Assembly (NCBI RefSeq): GCF_014199215.1
Contig: NZ_JACIJC010000002.1
Location: 186,001 to 250,000 of the forward strand
DNA: 64,000 bases
Origin: Sphingobium boeckii
GTDB taxonomy: Bacteria; Pseudomonadota; Alphaproteobacteria; Sphingomonadales; Sphingomonadaceae
Direction of reading: 5' to 3'
Position numbers and translations under genes: made by a program. This document shows, piece by piece, positions 15,491-23,514 of this stretch; position 1 is the first letter of the stretch; each line of letters begins with the position of its first letter. The notes beneath the pieces were generated by a model. The model saw only the letters and a list, made by a program, of their open reading frames with translations, was not told the DNA's origin and did not search any database.

Positions 15491-17962
15491 CCTCTGCATC
15501 AGCGTGATTCGGTGAAAATGGTTTTATGGGAAACGCGATCCCTGCCAATTTTCTCGCTCGTTGTCGCCATCCTGTGCTGCCTGATCAGTGGCTGGCACTC
15601 CCATGTGCTGCTGACCCAAGAGGCTGACGGCGCGGCATTTTCGGTGCAGCCGGCCGTCGCGGCGGCCTATGGCATGATTGCGTTGGCGCTCTTCGTGTTG
15701 ATCCATGAGCGCCCCTTGCCGGCGGCGCTTTTGCTGCTGCTTCCATCGCTGATCGGCGCGGCGACCCTGTCTCAGGAAACGTGGCAGGTCGATCGCCACT
15801 GGGGTCCGAGAACCTTGGGCAGTCCGATGTCTGGAACGACCATCTTGCTGCTCGCGCTGGTCACGGGCCTGCTGATGATAAGAGACCGCCAAGCCACCAG
15901 GATGGCGCGCATCGTCGCCGGCGTGACGATCGGGATCGCGGCGTGGTCGATATCGGCTTTTCCATCACGCTATGCCGCGCCAGCCGAGTTTCAGCTTTTC
16001 ATACCCGCCGGCGCTGGTCTGATCACAGGCCTGATCGCGATGGCCGCCATTGTCTGGAGCCAGAGCAAAGCCTGGCCCGGGCGCTTTTCCAGATCGCTCG
16101 CGACACGGACCAGGCTGATCGGCGCATTGGATTCCGCCACGATCGCCATCACCGATCCCGATGGCCGGATCCTGCATTGGTCCAGGGGTTGCGAGCAGCT
16201 TTATCAATGGTCAGCCGCCGATGCCGTCGGCCGGATCAAGCATGAATTGCTCCGCTCCAGCGCGGGTCCATCCGCAACGCCGATCGCCGTGAAAGGCGAG
16301 TGCGAGCGGGAAATCACGGAGCATAAGCAGGATGGTTCACCGGTCGAGATCCTGGAACAATCAAGACCGATTCAAGGCGCCACGAAAGCAGAAGGCATCA
16401 TCGTATTGACGATGACCGACATCACCGCGCGCAAGCAGATCGAACAAGCCTTGCGCGAGAGCGACGCGCGACTGGCGTTGGCCGTTGAGGCCCATGAAAT
16501 CGGCATATTCGAATGGACAATCGGATCCGATCTCGTTTCCTATTCAACTCAGGCCCAACGCCTTCTGGGATTTCCACCCGACACGGCATCCCTTGATACC
16601 GAGCGCGCCGAAAAGCTGATCCTCTCAAGCTTCCACAGGGAGTTTATTCCGCCGCTCGACGTCGCGCGTGAGAACCGGATTTCAAGGGTCAAATTTCAAC
16701 TGCGCACGATAGCCCCTGTCGCCATGCCGCAGGTCATCGAAGGATCGACGCATTGTTTTTACACGGATGACGGCCTGATTTCACGAATGCTGGGGGTGTT
16801 GCTCGATACGTCGGAACATGAACATCGCGCCACGATGCTGGAGATACGCGAGTCCGCGCTGAAAGCCATTCTCAAGACGGTGCCGGAAGCGCTCATCACG
16901 ATTGATATCACGGGCAAGGTTGGATCATTCAACGCCAATGCGGAAAAGCTGTTTGGACATCCGGCGCAGGATGTGATCGGACGCGATGTCGCGATGCTGA
17001 TGCCCAGAAAGTTTCGGCGCATCTATCATCGCTTTATAGATCGTTATCTTGAGACTGGGGAATATCCCCCGGTTGGCCCGGGCAATTACTGGATAGCGCT
17101 GCATCGCGACGGGAAGGAAATACCCGTCAAACTGTCGGTCGGGAAAGCGCAATCGGGGCCGGACTCCATTCTCACCTTATTTGTCAGCGATCTGACCGAC
17201 CAGATTGCTGATCAGACGCGACTGGCCAAGTTGCGGGATGAATTGCTCCATGTCTCCAGGCTGAGCGCGATGGGCGAAATGGCTGCCGGCCTGGCGCATG
17301 AATTGAATCAGCCGCTGGCCGCCATGAGCAATTTCGTGGGTGCGGCCGATCTCATCCTTGCCAATGACCGGTTCGACAAGAGCCGCGTCACGGAATTGCT
17401 GCGGCTCACCGCCTCTCAAGCGATGCGCGCCGGCGAAATCATTCAGCGCGTTCGCACTTTCGCATCCAAGGGCGAAGTGGAATTCCAGGCACAGCGCCTC
17501 GATGAAATCATTGCGGATTCGATTGATCTCGCGCTGACCAGTGCGGAAAGGAAGATCATCGACATCAAGACTGAAATCGATCCCCGCCATGCCTTCATCT
17601 TCGCGGATCGCGTCCAGATCCAGCAGGTTCTGGTCAACATGACGCGCAACGCCATCGAAGCGATGACGGACGCCAAGACGTATCACCCCCAGATTCATTT
17701 CGTCACGCGGGGAACAGAGGACAATATGGTGGAAATCGCCGTGAATGATAATGGACCCGGCATTCCGCTCGATGTGCTCAATCGGCACCACGAACATTTC
17801 GTTTCGTCCAAGGCGCATGGCATGGGGATTGGCCTTTCCATCTGCCGGCGGATCGTCGAAGCACATCGCGGCCGGCTGTCCACGGAAAACCTGCCGGGCG
17901 TGGGTGCCGTCGTGCGCTTTACGGTGCCGGCATTCGGAGACATCGAGCGCAGGGCATCATGA
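15479..17962 (+). CDS. FixL-like membrane sensor histidine kinase with PAS domains
   Basis: An 827-residue sensor kinase. The N-terminal 200 residues hold about six hydrophobic segments. Three PAS-like regions follow (about residues 215-320, 325-450 and 460-575); the last, with EALITIDITGKVGSFNANAEKLFG, is the FixL/TodS type. The HisKA domain carries the phospho-acceptor histidine near residue 606 (GLAHELNQPLAAMSNF). The HATPase domain ends in KAHGMGIGLSICRRIVEAHRG. The haem-binding histidine of true FixL is not evident, so the signal is unknown. It overlaps the FixJ-like regulator by four bases. It sits between flaF and the chemoreceptor, which suggests motility control. The ATG at 15479 has only a weak GGA ribosome site. 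Confidence 0.88.
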   Translation: MQNLPLHQRDSVKMVLWETRSLPIFSLVVAILCCLISGWHSHVLLTQEADGAAFSVQPAVAAAYGMIALALFVLIHERPLPAALLLLLPSLIGAATLSQETWQVDRHWGPRTLGSPMSGTTILLLALVTGLLMIRDRQATRMARIVAGVTIGIAAWSISAFPSRYAAPAEFQLFIPAGAGLITGLIAMAAIVWSQSKAWPGRFSRSLATRTRLIGALDSATIAITDPDGRILHWSRGCEQLYQWSAADAVGRIKHELLRSSAGPSATPIAVKGECEREITEHKQDGSPVEILEQSRPIQGATKAEGIIVLTMTDITARKQIEQALRESDARLALAVEAHEIGIFEWTIGSDLVSYSTQAQRLLGFPPDTASLDTERAEKLILSSFHREFIPPLDVARENRISRVKFQLRTIAPVAMPQVIEGSTHCFYTDDGLISRMLGVLLDTSEHEHRATMLEIRESALKAILKTVPEALITIDITGKVGSFNANAEKLFGHPAQDVIGRDVAMLMPRKFRRIYHRFIDRYLETGEYPPVGPGNYWIALHRDGKEIPVKLSVGKAQSGPDSILTLFVSDLTDQIADQTRLAKLRDELLHVSRLSAMGEMAAGLAHELNQPLAAMSNFVGAADLILANDRFDKSRVTELLRLTASQAMRAGEIIQRVRTFASKGEVEFQAQRLDEIIADSIDLALTSAERKIIDIKTEIDPRHAFIFADRVQIQQVLVNMTRNAIEAMTDAKTYHPQIHFVTRGTEDNMVEIAVNDNGPGIPLDVLNRHHEHFVSSKAHGMGIGLSICRRIVEAHRGRLSTENLPGVGAVVRFTVPAFGDIERRAS

Positions 17963-18576
17963 CGGATCGCGCGCTCTATATCGTCGATGATAATGATGAC
18001 GTCCGGCTGTCTCTGCACAGCTTGATGGCGACACAGACCGGTTTCGCCATCCGCTGTTTCAGTTCCGGCGACGAATTTCTGAAAAATGCCCCCGATCTTG
18101 CGCCGGGATGTATACTGCTGGACCTCAACATGCCCGGCGCCAATGGGCTTGAAGTGCTCAAGGAGATCGCGGGGCCGCCATCGCGCTTCGCCGCAATCAT
18201 CCTGACCGGACAGGGTGACATCACGCTGGCAGTCCATGCCATGAAGCTGAACGCGATCGATTTCCTGGAAAAGCCCTGCGATCCGCTCAGCCTGATTCAG
18301 GCCGTCGATCGCGCTTTCCTCTGGCTTGAAAAGCACAATGAGATTTCCTCCAAGGAGGCCGACGCGCGTGTGAAGCTGGCGCGCCTGTCTCCGCGTGAGC
18401 GCGATGTACTGCGCGGGCTTATCGATGGCTTGTCCAACAAGGTGATCGCACATCAACTGGATATCAGCCCGAGAACGGTGGAAATCTATCGCGCCAAGGT
18501 GATGGAAAAGCTCGACGTCAGAAGTTTGTCCGAAGCCTTGCGCGTCGCTTTCGCCAGCGGATTGTTTCCTGACTGA
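17959..18576 (+). CDS. FixJ-family response regulator (receiver + LuxR-type HTH)
   Basis: A 205-residue response regulator. The receiver has D10/D11, phosphoacceptor D55 (in ILLDLNMPGANG), T in LTGQGD and K in LEKPCDP. The LuxR-type helix-turn-helix spans about residues 140-195 (LSPRERDVLRGLIDGLSNKVIAHQLDIS). It shares an ATGA overlap with the FixL-like kinase, so the two form a cognate pair. Its targets are unknown. The arrangement is typical FixLJ/TodST, and regulation of motility is inferred only from position. Confidence 0.92.
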   Translation: MTDRALYIVDDNDDVRLSLHSLMATQTGFAIRCFSSGDEFLKNAPDLAPGCILLDLNMPGANGLEVLKEIAGPPSRFAAIILTGQGDITLAVHAMKLNAIDFLEKPCDPLSLIQAVDRAFLWLEKHNEISSKEADARVKLARLSPRERDVLRGLIDGLSNKVIAHQLDISPRTVEIYRAKVMEKLDVRSLSEALRVAFASGLFPD

Positions 18577-18825
18577 AGCGGTCTAACACCGCTGATGCCG
18601 CTGCAATAAGGCGTAGGCCAAAAAAATCCTATAATATGATGTAAGCGATTATGAGGCGCTGGCTCGCATGGCGCGCGATCGCGATGCTCATCCCAGCGGC
18701 ACCCTTTCGATCGCGGGGAACAGCGACACCGGCTTCCGGCATCGCCTTCGAACAGGACCGCCGGTTCCGAGACGGGCTTTCTGCGCGAACGCGGCATGGG
18801 GCATTTGACATTCAAGGATCAAGCC
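18577..18825 (+). other. Gap with promoter and long leader before the chemoreceptor
   Basis: Directly after the FixJ-like stop is a weak hairpin (AGCGGT-CTAAC-ACCGCT, 18577-18593) without a U-tract. A TCCTATAAT motif follows, leaving about 190 nt of leader before the chemoreceptor ATG. Open frames in this leader run into the chemoreceptor in the wrong frame and I do not consider them genes. Confidence 0.5.
18627..18635 (+). promoter_or_regulatory. Putative flagellar -10 motif (TCCTATAAT) of the chemoreceptor gene
   Basis: TCCTATAAT preceded directly by TAGGCCAAAAAAA, a context very like that of the flgC promoter (TAGGCAAAAAAT before GCCTATAAG on the minus strand at 4063). Confidence 0.5.
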
Positions 18826-20697
18826 ATGCAGAATTTGCACATACAAAGGAAGTTCATGGTCGTCTTCGGCGGTCTCATGATCCTGATCACCGGCATTTGC
18901 GTGCTTGCCATCGTGGCGCTGTCCAGCGTCAATACCGAAGCCACTGCGCTGGTCGAACGGCGCATCCCCAATTTGAGCAATGCGATGGAATTGAAGACCG
19001 CGGTCGCCAATATCCGTGCCGGTGAATATAATCACATTCTATCCAGCACACTCCACGCATTGAGGGAGGCAGACGCCGATCTCGATGTGCACCGCAAGGC
19101 GCTCTCCGCCGTCATCGCCAAATATAGCAAGACCCTCGCCCGCCCCGAAACCTTGACCAATTTCAGCGAATTCAAGGCACGGCTGGAAAGCTATTATCGT
19201 GATGACGCCAGAGTATTGGAATTGTCTCGGGCGCTGAGAAAGGATGAAGCGCTGGCCGTCGCCAGAGACGCCGAAACACGGTTCGACGCCGTGCTCGCCA
19301 GCGCCGATCAAGCCGTCGAGATTCAACGCGATCTGGCCAAGGAAGTCAGCAATTCGGTGTCCACGACCGAGTCCAGATCCCGCGTGACGCTGATTGTCGC
19401 GCTCGTCATAGGCGTCGCCGGCGTGCTTGGTGGCCTGATCATGCTCACACGGCTGATCGCCAGGCCGCTGAGCGAGCTCTCCCGCGCCACGGGTATTCTC
19501 GCCGCCGGTGGCAAGGCAGACGTCCCGCACCGGGATCGCGGCGATGAAATCGGTGATGTGGCCAAAGCGGTCGAGCAATTCCGCATGGCAGCGGTGGACC
19601 GTGCGGGGAGTGACGCGCGCGCCGCTGCCGAGCAACAGATCGTCACGACGACACTGGCGGAAGGGCTTGTTCTTCTGACCGAGGGTGATCTGACCGCCGA
19701 GATCAGCGTCGAATTTCCGCGTCACTATGCGGCACTCAAAACCAATTTCAACGATGCTGTCGTGCGTCTGCGCACAATGATCGGATCGGTTTCCGAAAGC
19801 GCCGCCGGCATCCGAACCGGCTCATCCGAAATTGCTCAGGCCTCGGACGATCTGGCCCGCCGCACCGAAGGCAATGCCGCCAGCCTGGAACAGACATCGG
19901 CTGCGCTGGTGCAGATCGACGGCCGCCTGAAAGCCACCGCATCCGCGGCTGGCCGCACGGTGGCGCGCGCCGATCAGGCCATCGCAACGGTCAGCGGCGG
20001 ACGCACCATGGCCGATGAAGCGGTGCAGGCGATGGAACGCGTGCGCGAGAGTGCCACAGGAATCGATTCGGTCATCCAGGGCGTCGACAAGATCGCATTT
20101 CAAACGCGCGTGCTCGCGATGAATGCTGCGGTGGAAGCCGGTCGCGCCGGTGACGCGGGCCGCGGTTTTGCGGTCGTCGCGGATCTGGTCAGTTCGCTGG
20201 CAATGCGCGCCGAAGAGGAAGCCAAGCGCGCACGCGACCAATTGACCGTCACGCAAACCGATATCGTGACCGCTGTGGAAGCAGTGCAGCGGGTGGATGG
20301 CGCGCTTGCCAACATTTCGGGCGACGTAGGCGAAGTGCACACCTTGCTCGGTACGATGGCGGCCGACAATCAGGCGCAGTCGTCCGCGATTACGCAGATC
20401 AGCGTGGCCGTCAGCGCGATGGATCAATCGACCCAGCAGAATGCGGCCATGGTCGAGCAAACGTCTGCGGCGGCGCGCAATTTGACCAACGAAGTCACCG
20501 CGCTCGCGGATCAGGCCGCGCTCTTCAAGGTGGACAATGGCGCTGTCCGGAAAGTGCGCAAGGTCGCCAAGGCGGCGCCCGCCAAGATCGGTGCTGTGCC
20601 CTATACCTCCCCCGTCAAAGCCCTTCCCGTTTCGGTGATGGCCAAGGCGAATGGTGTGGCGCACGGCATTGAAAGCAAGGACTGGTCGGACTTCTAA
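18826..20697 (+). CDS. Methyl-accepting chemotaxis protein with CheR tether
   Basis: A 623-residue chemoreceptor. A first membrane segment lies at about residues 10-33, a four-helix periplasmic sensor of about 150 residues follows, and a second membrane segment lies near 185-210. Then come HAMP (RPLSELSRATGILAAGG) and a methyl-accepting coiled coil. The signalling tip reads IAFQTRVLAMNAAVEAGRAGDAGRGFAVVADLV; it departs from the common form in several places, for instance DLV in place of DEV. The C-terminus is DWSDF, fitting the xWxxF pentapeptide that recruits CheR/CheB. The ATG at 18826 has AAGGA upstream; another start at 18796 is less likely. It is the only chemoreceptor in the window. Confidence 0.93.
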   Translation: MQNLHIQRKFMVVFGGLMILITGICVLAIVALSSVNTEATALVERRIPNLSNAMELKTAVANIRAGEYNHILSSTLHALREADADLDVHRKALSAVIAKYSKTLARPETLTNFSEFKARLESYYRDDARVLELSRALRKDEALAVARDAETRFDAVLASADQAVEIQRDLAKEVSNSVSTTESRSRVTLIVALVIGVAGVLGGLIMLTRLIARPLSELSRATGILAAGGKADVPHRDRGDEIGDVAKAVEQFRMAAVDRAGSDARAAAEQQIVTTTLAEGLVLLTEGDLTAEISVEFPRHYAALKTNFNDAVVRLRTMIGSVSESAAGIRTGSSEIAQASDDLARRTEGNAASLEQTSAALVQIDGRLKATASAAGRTVARADQAIATVSGGRTMADEAVQAMERVRESATGIDSVIQGVDKIAFQTRVLAMNAAVEAGRAGDAGRGFAVVADLVSSLAMRAEEEAKRARDQLTVTQTDIVTAVEAVQRVDGALANISGDVGEVHTLLGTMAADNQAQSSAITQISVAVSAMDQSTQQNAAMVEQTSAAARNLTNEVTALADQAALFKVDNGAVRKVRKVAKAAPAKIGAVPYTSPVKALPVSVMAKANGVAHGIESKDWSDF

Positions 20698-20715
20698 TCC
20701 TCCACCGATCAGTCC

Positions 20716-20744
20716 GGCCGCCCGGCGCAATCCGCCGGGCGGCC
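20716..20744 (+). terminator. Strong GC hairpin after the chemoreceptor gene
   Basis: GGCCGCCCGGCG-CAATC-CGCCGGGCGGCC is a perfect 12-bp stem 19 nt after the stop codon. The following U-tract is poor, so termination efficiency is uncertain. Confidence 0.65.
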
Positions 20745-20848
20745 ATCCTTATGCGTGAACGAGTGGCGATCGCGCCCGAGGATCGCCGCGGATCAACGAT
20801 CCTTCCCGCTCAGGCGTATCGCTTCCGCGCAATCCGCATTGAGACGCG

Positions 20849-20883
20849 AAAAGGGCTCCCCTGCATCAAGCAGCGGAGCCCCT
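20849..20883 (-). terminator. Terminator after the sigma factor gene
   Basis: On the minus strand a hairpin with GGGCTCC and GGAGCCC arms around GCTGCTTGATGCAG is followed by TTTT. It lies about 40 nt after the sigma factor stop. Plus-strand transcripts also form the stem. Confidence 0.65.
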
Positions 20884-20924
20884 TCCCTGTTGGCCGGTGC
20901 GAGCGGGCTTGGCCCGCTTGTCGC

Positions 20925-21977
20925 TCAATGGCGCATGTTGGATTGCGGCCCCGCCAGATGACCACGATCGGCGATGGCCATATCGAGCATCTGTGCTTCG
21001 CTCAGCATGGGCAACAGCCGCCCATTGTGCTGCGGCTCGGGCAGGATGACGCAAAGAGGCATTTCGCCGTCCATCATGGTTTCCGTTTCGGTCTTCGGTG
21101 TCTTTCTGCGGATCATGCCGATCTTGCGATAATTCGCCATAAGCTGGAATTTCGGATCGCTTCCGGCCAGTTCGCCGATGGTCTTGGCTGCGCGCTTCGC
21201 AATCTGGCGGACCCGCTCCTTGGTGATCCCGGCATCATCCTCGATCACATCGCTGCCGGGCAGTTCGAACAGGCGGCTTTCCACGATCTCGCGGTTGCGC
21301 TTCAGCCGCAGATCGAGCTTCAGCAATTCTTCTGGATCGATATTGTGGAGCGCCGTGCGCGGACGCGATGCCATGCCGCCGCCGATTTCGCAGGGACGCG
21401 CTGGCGTTCTGGGACGGGGACGGCGCTTGAGCTGGCCGATCGCCGTGGTGCGCAGATGATCAATGTAGCTGTCGACCAGCGACTTCATGGCTGAAGATGC
21501 CAGATAATCGGCGGCGGCGGCTTCGGTCAGAGCCGTTGCGCTTTCGTCTTCGATCAGCGATTCCAGAGAAGTTTCTTCGCCTTCCGGTCCGCGGGTCGTC
21601 GCATGGAGAGACACCGTGGTGGCATCCACCTTTTTCGCAGATGGCCTCTGGTCGGTCATCAGACGAAAGCGAAGACCCTGTAATTCCCCCCGGATCTGCC
21701 AGTTTACGAATGTCGTGAATTGCGCTTTTTCCGGGTCATAGCCCTGGATCGCCCGATGCACTCCGATGGCGCAGACCTGTTCAGCATCGTCCCAATGTGC
21801 GGCCAATCCATATTGGCGGATGAAGTGGCGAATGCGCGGTGCGATCAATTTCAGGATATGGGCAAAGGCGCGATCGGTATCGACGCGTTGCCGTGCAGTC
21901 TGCTTCTCTCCGTCCTTAGGCTTATTGGCGATGACCAAGGCCACCGCTGATTCCAGCGCAATCGTGATTTTCGACAT
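20925..21977 (-). CDS. Divergent sigma-70 family factor of the flagellar island
   Basis: A 350-residue protein with recognisable sigma regions but unlike FliA or RpoH overall. Region 2 lies at about residues 35-105; YDPEKAQFTTFVNWQIRGEL covers 2.3-2.4, the part that reads the -10 element. Residues 110-150 include an acidic stretch, and residues 183-212 are Arg/Pro-rich. A region-4 HTH follows at 228-270 with ITKERVRQIAKRAAKTIG. An 80-residue tail without known features ends the protein. It has a GGAGGG ribosome site and a CtrA-like box upstream. No fliA or flgM is present, so this is the best candidate for the sigma factor reading the TCCTATAAT promoters; that function is inference. Confidence 0.8.
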   Translation of the reverse strand: MSKITIALESAVALVIANKPKDGEKQTARQRVDTDRAFAHILKLIAPRIRHFIRQYGLAAHWDDAEQVCAIGVHRAIQGYDPEKAQFTTFVNWQIRGELQGLRFRLMTDQRPSAKKVDATTVSLHATTRGPEGEETSLESLIEDESATALTEAAAADYLASSAMKSLVDSYIDHLRTTAIGQLKRRPRPRTPARPCEIGGGMASRPRTALHNIDPEELLKLDLRLKRNREIVESRLFELPGSDVIEDDAGITKERVRQIAKRAAKTIGELAGSDPKFQLMANYRKIGMIRRKTPKTETETMMDGEMPLCVILPEPQHNGRLLPMLSEAQMLDMAIADRGHLAGPQSNMRH

Positions 21978-22043
21978 TTTGAACCCTCCAGCTCAAGGCG
22001 CCGCGCCCACCGCGTGCCCCCTGAGACAGGGTTTACGGGAACA

Positions 22044-22062
22044 ATGGTTAACAACCCGTTAT
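22044..22062 (-). promoter_or_regulatory. CtrA-like box upstream of the sigma factor gene
   Basis: The minus strand reads ATAA-CGGGTTG-TTAACCAT. This matches the CtrA consensus TTAA-N7-TTAA (extended half TTAACCAT) with a single mismatch. It lies about 67 nt upstream of the sigma factor ATG. CtrA sits at the top of the flagellar hierarchy in many alphaproteobacteria. Confidence 0.6.
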
Positions 22063-22083
22063 TCCTATATTTAATAAAATTAT

Positions 22084-22104
22084 TATCCTATAATTTTTAG
22101 GATA
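22084..22104. repeat. AT-rich inverted repeat at the transglycosylase stop codon
   Basis: TATCCTA-N7-TAGGATA on the minus strand, including the TAA stop of the upstream gene and followed by ATAATTTTATT. It may be a weak terminator. Its plus strand contains TCCTATAAT, but no gene follows in that direction, so I do not call a promoter. Confidence 0.45.
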
Positions 22105-23095
22105 CTCGCCCGGGGCCGACGGGCTGAAGCGCCGCAAAACGCGCCGGGCGGATATTGCGTCCTACAAAGCCGAGCAGCCAATTGCGGTGTGCGCTGACAG
22201 CGTCTCCGGTCTCGGCGATGCGCCGATTGGCCGCCCCATTGCCGATCTGCGCGTCCAGGAGGCGGCGCGCACGCCCGGCCTGAAGGCCACCCTTCATGAA
22301 TTTGATCGCGTCGCCAATCCCCAGATGATGGCCGAAATAAGCAGCCTGGGCGATGTCATCCAGGCCTTGGCCCACATGGACACCGGCAGAGCGCAGGCGG
22401 TCGAGATTGCCCTTGGCATAGTCCGCAATGGCGTTGATCGATGCCTCGGGATCATAGCGCAGCGCCAGCAATTGGGATCGCGCCTCCTTGATCACCTTTC
22501 CCCGTCCATCAACCCAGCCCCGCGCGATGCACAGGCTGTTGAGCCAGGTGCCTGACCGCTCGGCCTCTCCGCGCCAAGTGCCGCTCAGAAACTGTCCCAG
22601 TCCGGCGGCGCTGGATCGCGGATTGCGGGAATAGACGCGCCAGCGCCCGTCCTCGTCCTTGGCGGCTTCCGCATTGACGATCGCCGCGAGCGCAGGTGCC
22701 GGAATGCCCGTTCGCACTGCCGATGCCTGGAGGATATTGGTAAAACCGGCATTGACCCCAAGCCCCGCGGGTCGCTCAGCCGCAACAGCGCGAGCGGCAG
22801 GCACAACGGGCTCTGCTTTTGTCGGTATTGCCAATGGTTCGGCCTTTGTCTGTGACGCCCGCCGCGCTGGCGCTGCATCATCGGCATCGCGCGCCATCAT
22901 CAGCGCCATGAGTGAGTCCAGCGATACGCCTTGTGCGCTGCGCTCCATCTTAGGCGTGCGGGCATAGCTGCCATCACCCGCGCCGAGCGCCGCCTGCCAT
23001 AAGCGCGTGGAAAGCTCACTCCGCGCCTGGGCATAGATCAGCTCCGCGCGCCGCATCGCGGCTTCCTGCGCATGATCGACGCGCCCGATCATCAT
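22097..23095 (-). CDS. Lytic transglycosylase-like protein (FlgJ substitute)
   Basis: A 332-residue protein. Its C-terminal two thirds resemble SLT-type lytic transglycosylases: a probable catalytic Glu in AAIVNAEAAKDEDGRW, then SSAAGLGQFLSGTW, then repeated helices up to AYFGHHLGIGDAIKFM. The first 110 residues are low-complexity (Ala, Pro, Lys) and show no FlgJ rod-binding domain or signal peptide. Lacking a Sec signal, it may be exported through the flagellar apparatus to open peptidoglycan for the rod. Its start overlaps the fliJ stop (ATGA), so it belongs to the fliI-fliJ operon. Confidence 0.78.
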   Translation of the reverse strand: MMIGRVDHAQEAAMRRAELIYAQARSELSTRLWQAALGAGDGSYARTPKMERSAQGVSLDSLMALMMARDADDAAPARRASQTKAEPLAIPTKAEPVVPAARAVAAERPAGLGVNAGFTNILQASAVRTGIPAPALAAIVNAEAAKDEDGRWRVYSRNPRSSAAGLGQFLSGTWRGEAERSGTWLNSLCIARGWVDGRGKVIKEARSQLLALRYDPEASINAIADYAKGNLDRLRSAGVHVGQGLDDIAQAAYFGHHLGIGDAIKFMKGGLQAGRARRLLDAQIGNGAANRRIAETGDAVSAHRNWLLGFVGRNIRPARFAALQPVGPGRVS

Positions 23096-23514
23096 CCCCA
23101 CCTGCGCAGGCGGCGCACGACGGCGGTGGCCGCCATATCGTCCATATGTCCCTGCTCGCCATTCGCCGCTTTGCGGGTTTCATCGTCCCGATAAGTGTCG
23201 GCGGCGGATTCGATGGCCTTGAAATCGCCATAAGCGGCCAGCGCCGTCGTCCGCAGCCGGCCAAGCCTGACATCGGCCTCGTCGCGCTCCGCGGCCAGGC
23301 GCTCGCGCAGCATTCGCATCCGTTCCATATAGGCATGGGAACTCAGTGCATGATCGCCCGCGGCGATTTCGGCTTCTTTGGCGAGCGTGTGGTCGACATC
23401 GCTGTGGTGACTTTCGATCTGCACCAATTGATTGATCTGGATATTGATGGCCACCTGCGCGGTGTCGATCTCGCGTCGGCGGATGCGCATCGCAGCGTCA
23501 TACGGGGTCTTCAT
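23092..23514 (-). CDS. fliJ: Flagellar export chaperone-like protein FliJ
   Basis: A 140-residue, highly charged helical protein. Its two long coiled-coil segments (about residues 5-60 and 70-125) match FliJ, the stalk-like subunit that sits in the FliI ATPase ring. Sequence conservation in FliJ is low, so the call rests on position directly after fliI (17-nt overlap), length and coiled-coil character. The frame stays open to 23745, but that part overlaps fliI; the ATG at 23514 gives the normal length. Confidence 0.75.
   Translation of the reverse strand: MKTPYDAAMRIRRREIDTAQVAINIQINQLVQIESHHSDVDHTLAKEAEIAAGDHALSSHAYMERMRMLRERLAAERDEADVRLGRLRTTALAAYGDFKAIESAADTYRDDETRKAANGEQGHMDDMAATAVVRRLRRWG

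Noticed and set aside
18651-19025. Plus-strand open frame before the chemoreceptor
   Set aside because: It overlaps the chemoreceptor start in another frame and shows no conserved features; the region is better explained as a leader.
20751-21494. Plus-strand open frame opposite the sigma factor gene
   Set aside because: No family pattern, no ribosome site, and it runs through the terminator of the opposite gene.
22086-22094. Plus-strand TCCTATAAT as a promoter
   Set aside because: It points into the 3' end of the transglycosylase gene with no plus-strand gene behind it, and is part of an inverted repeat that may be a terminator.
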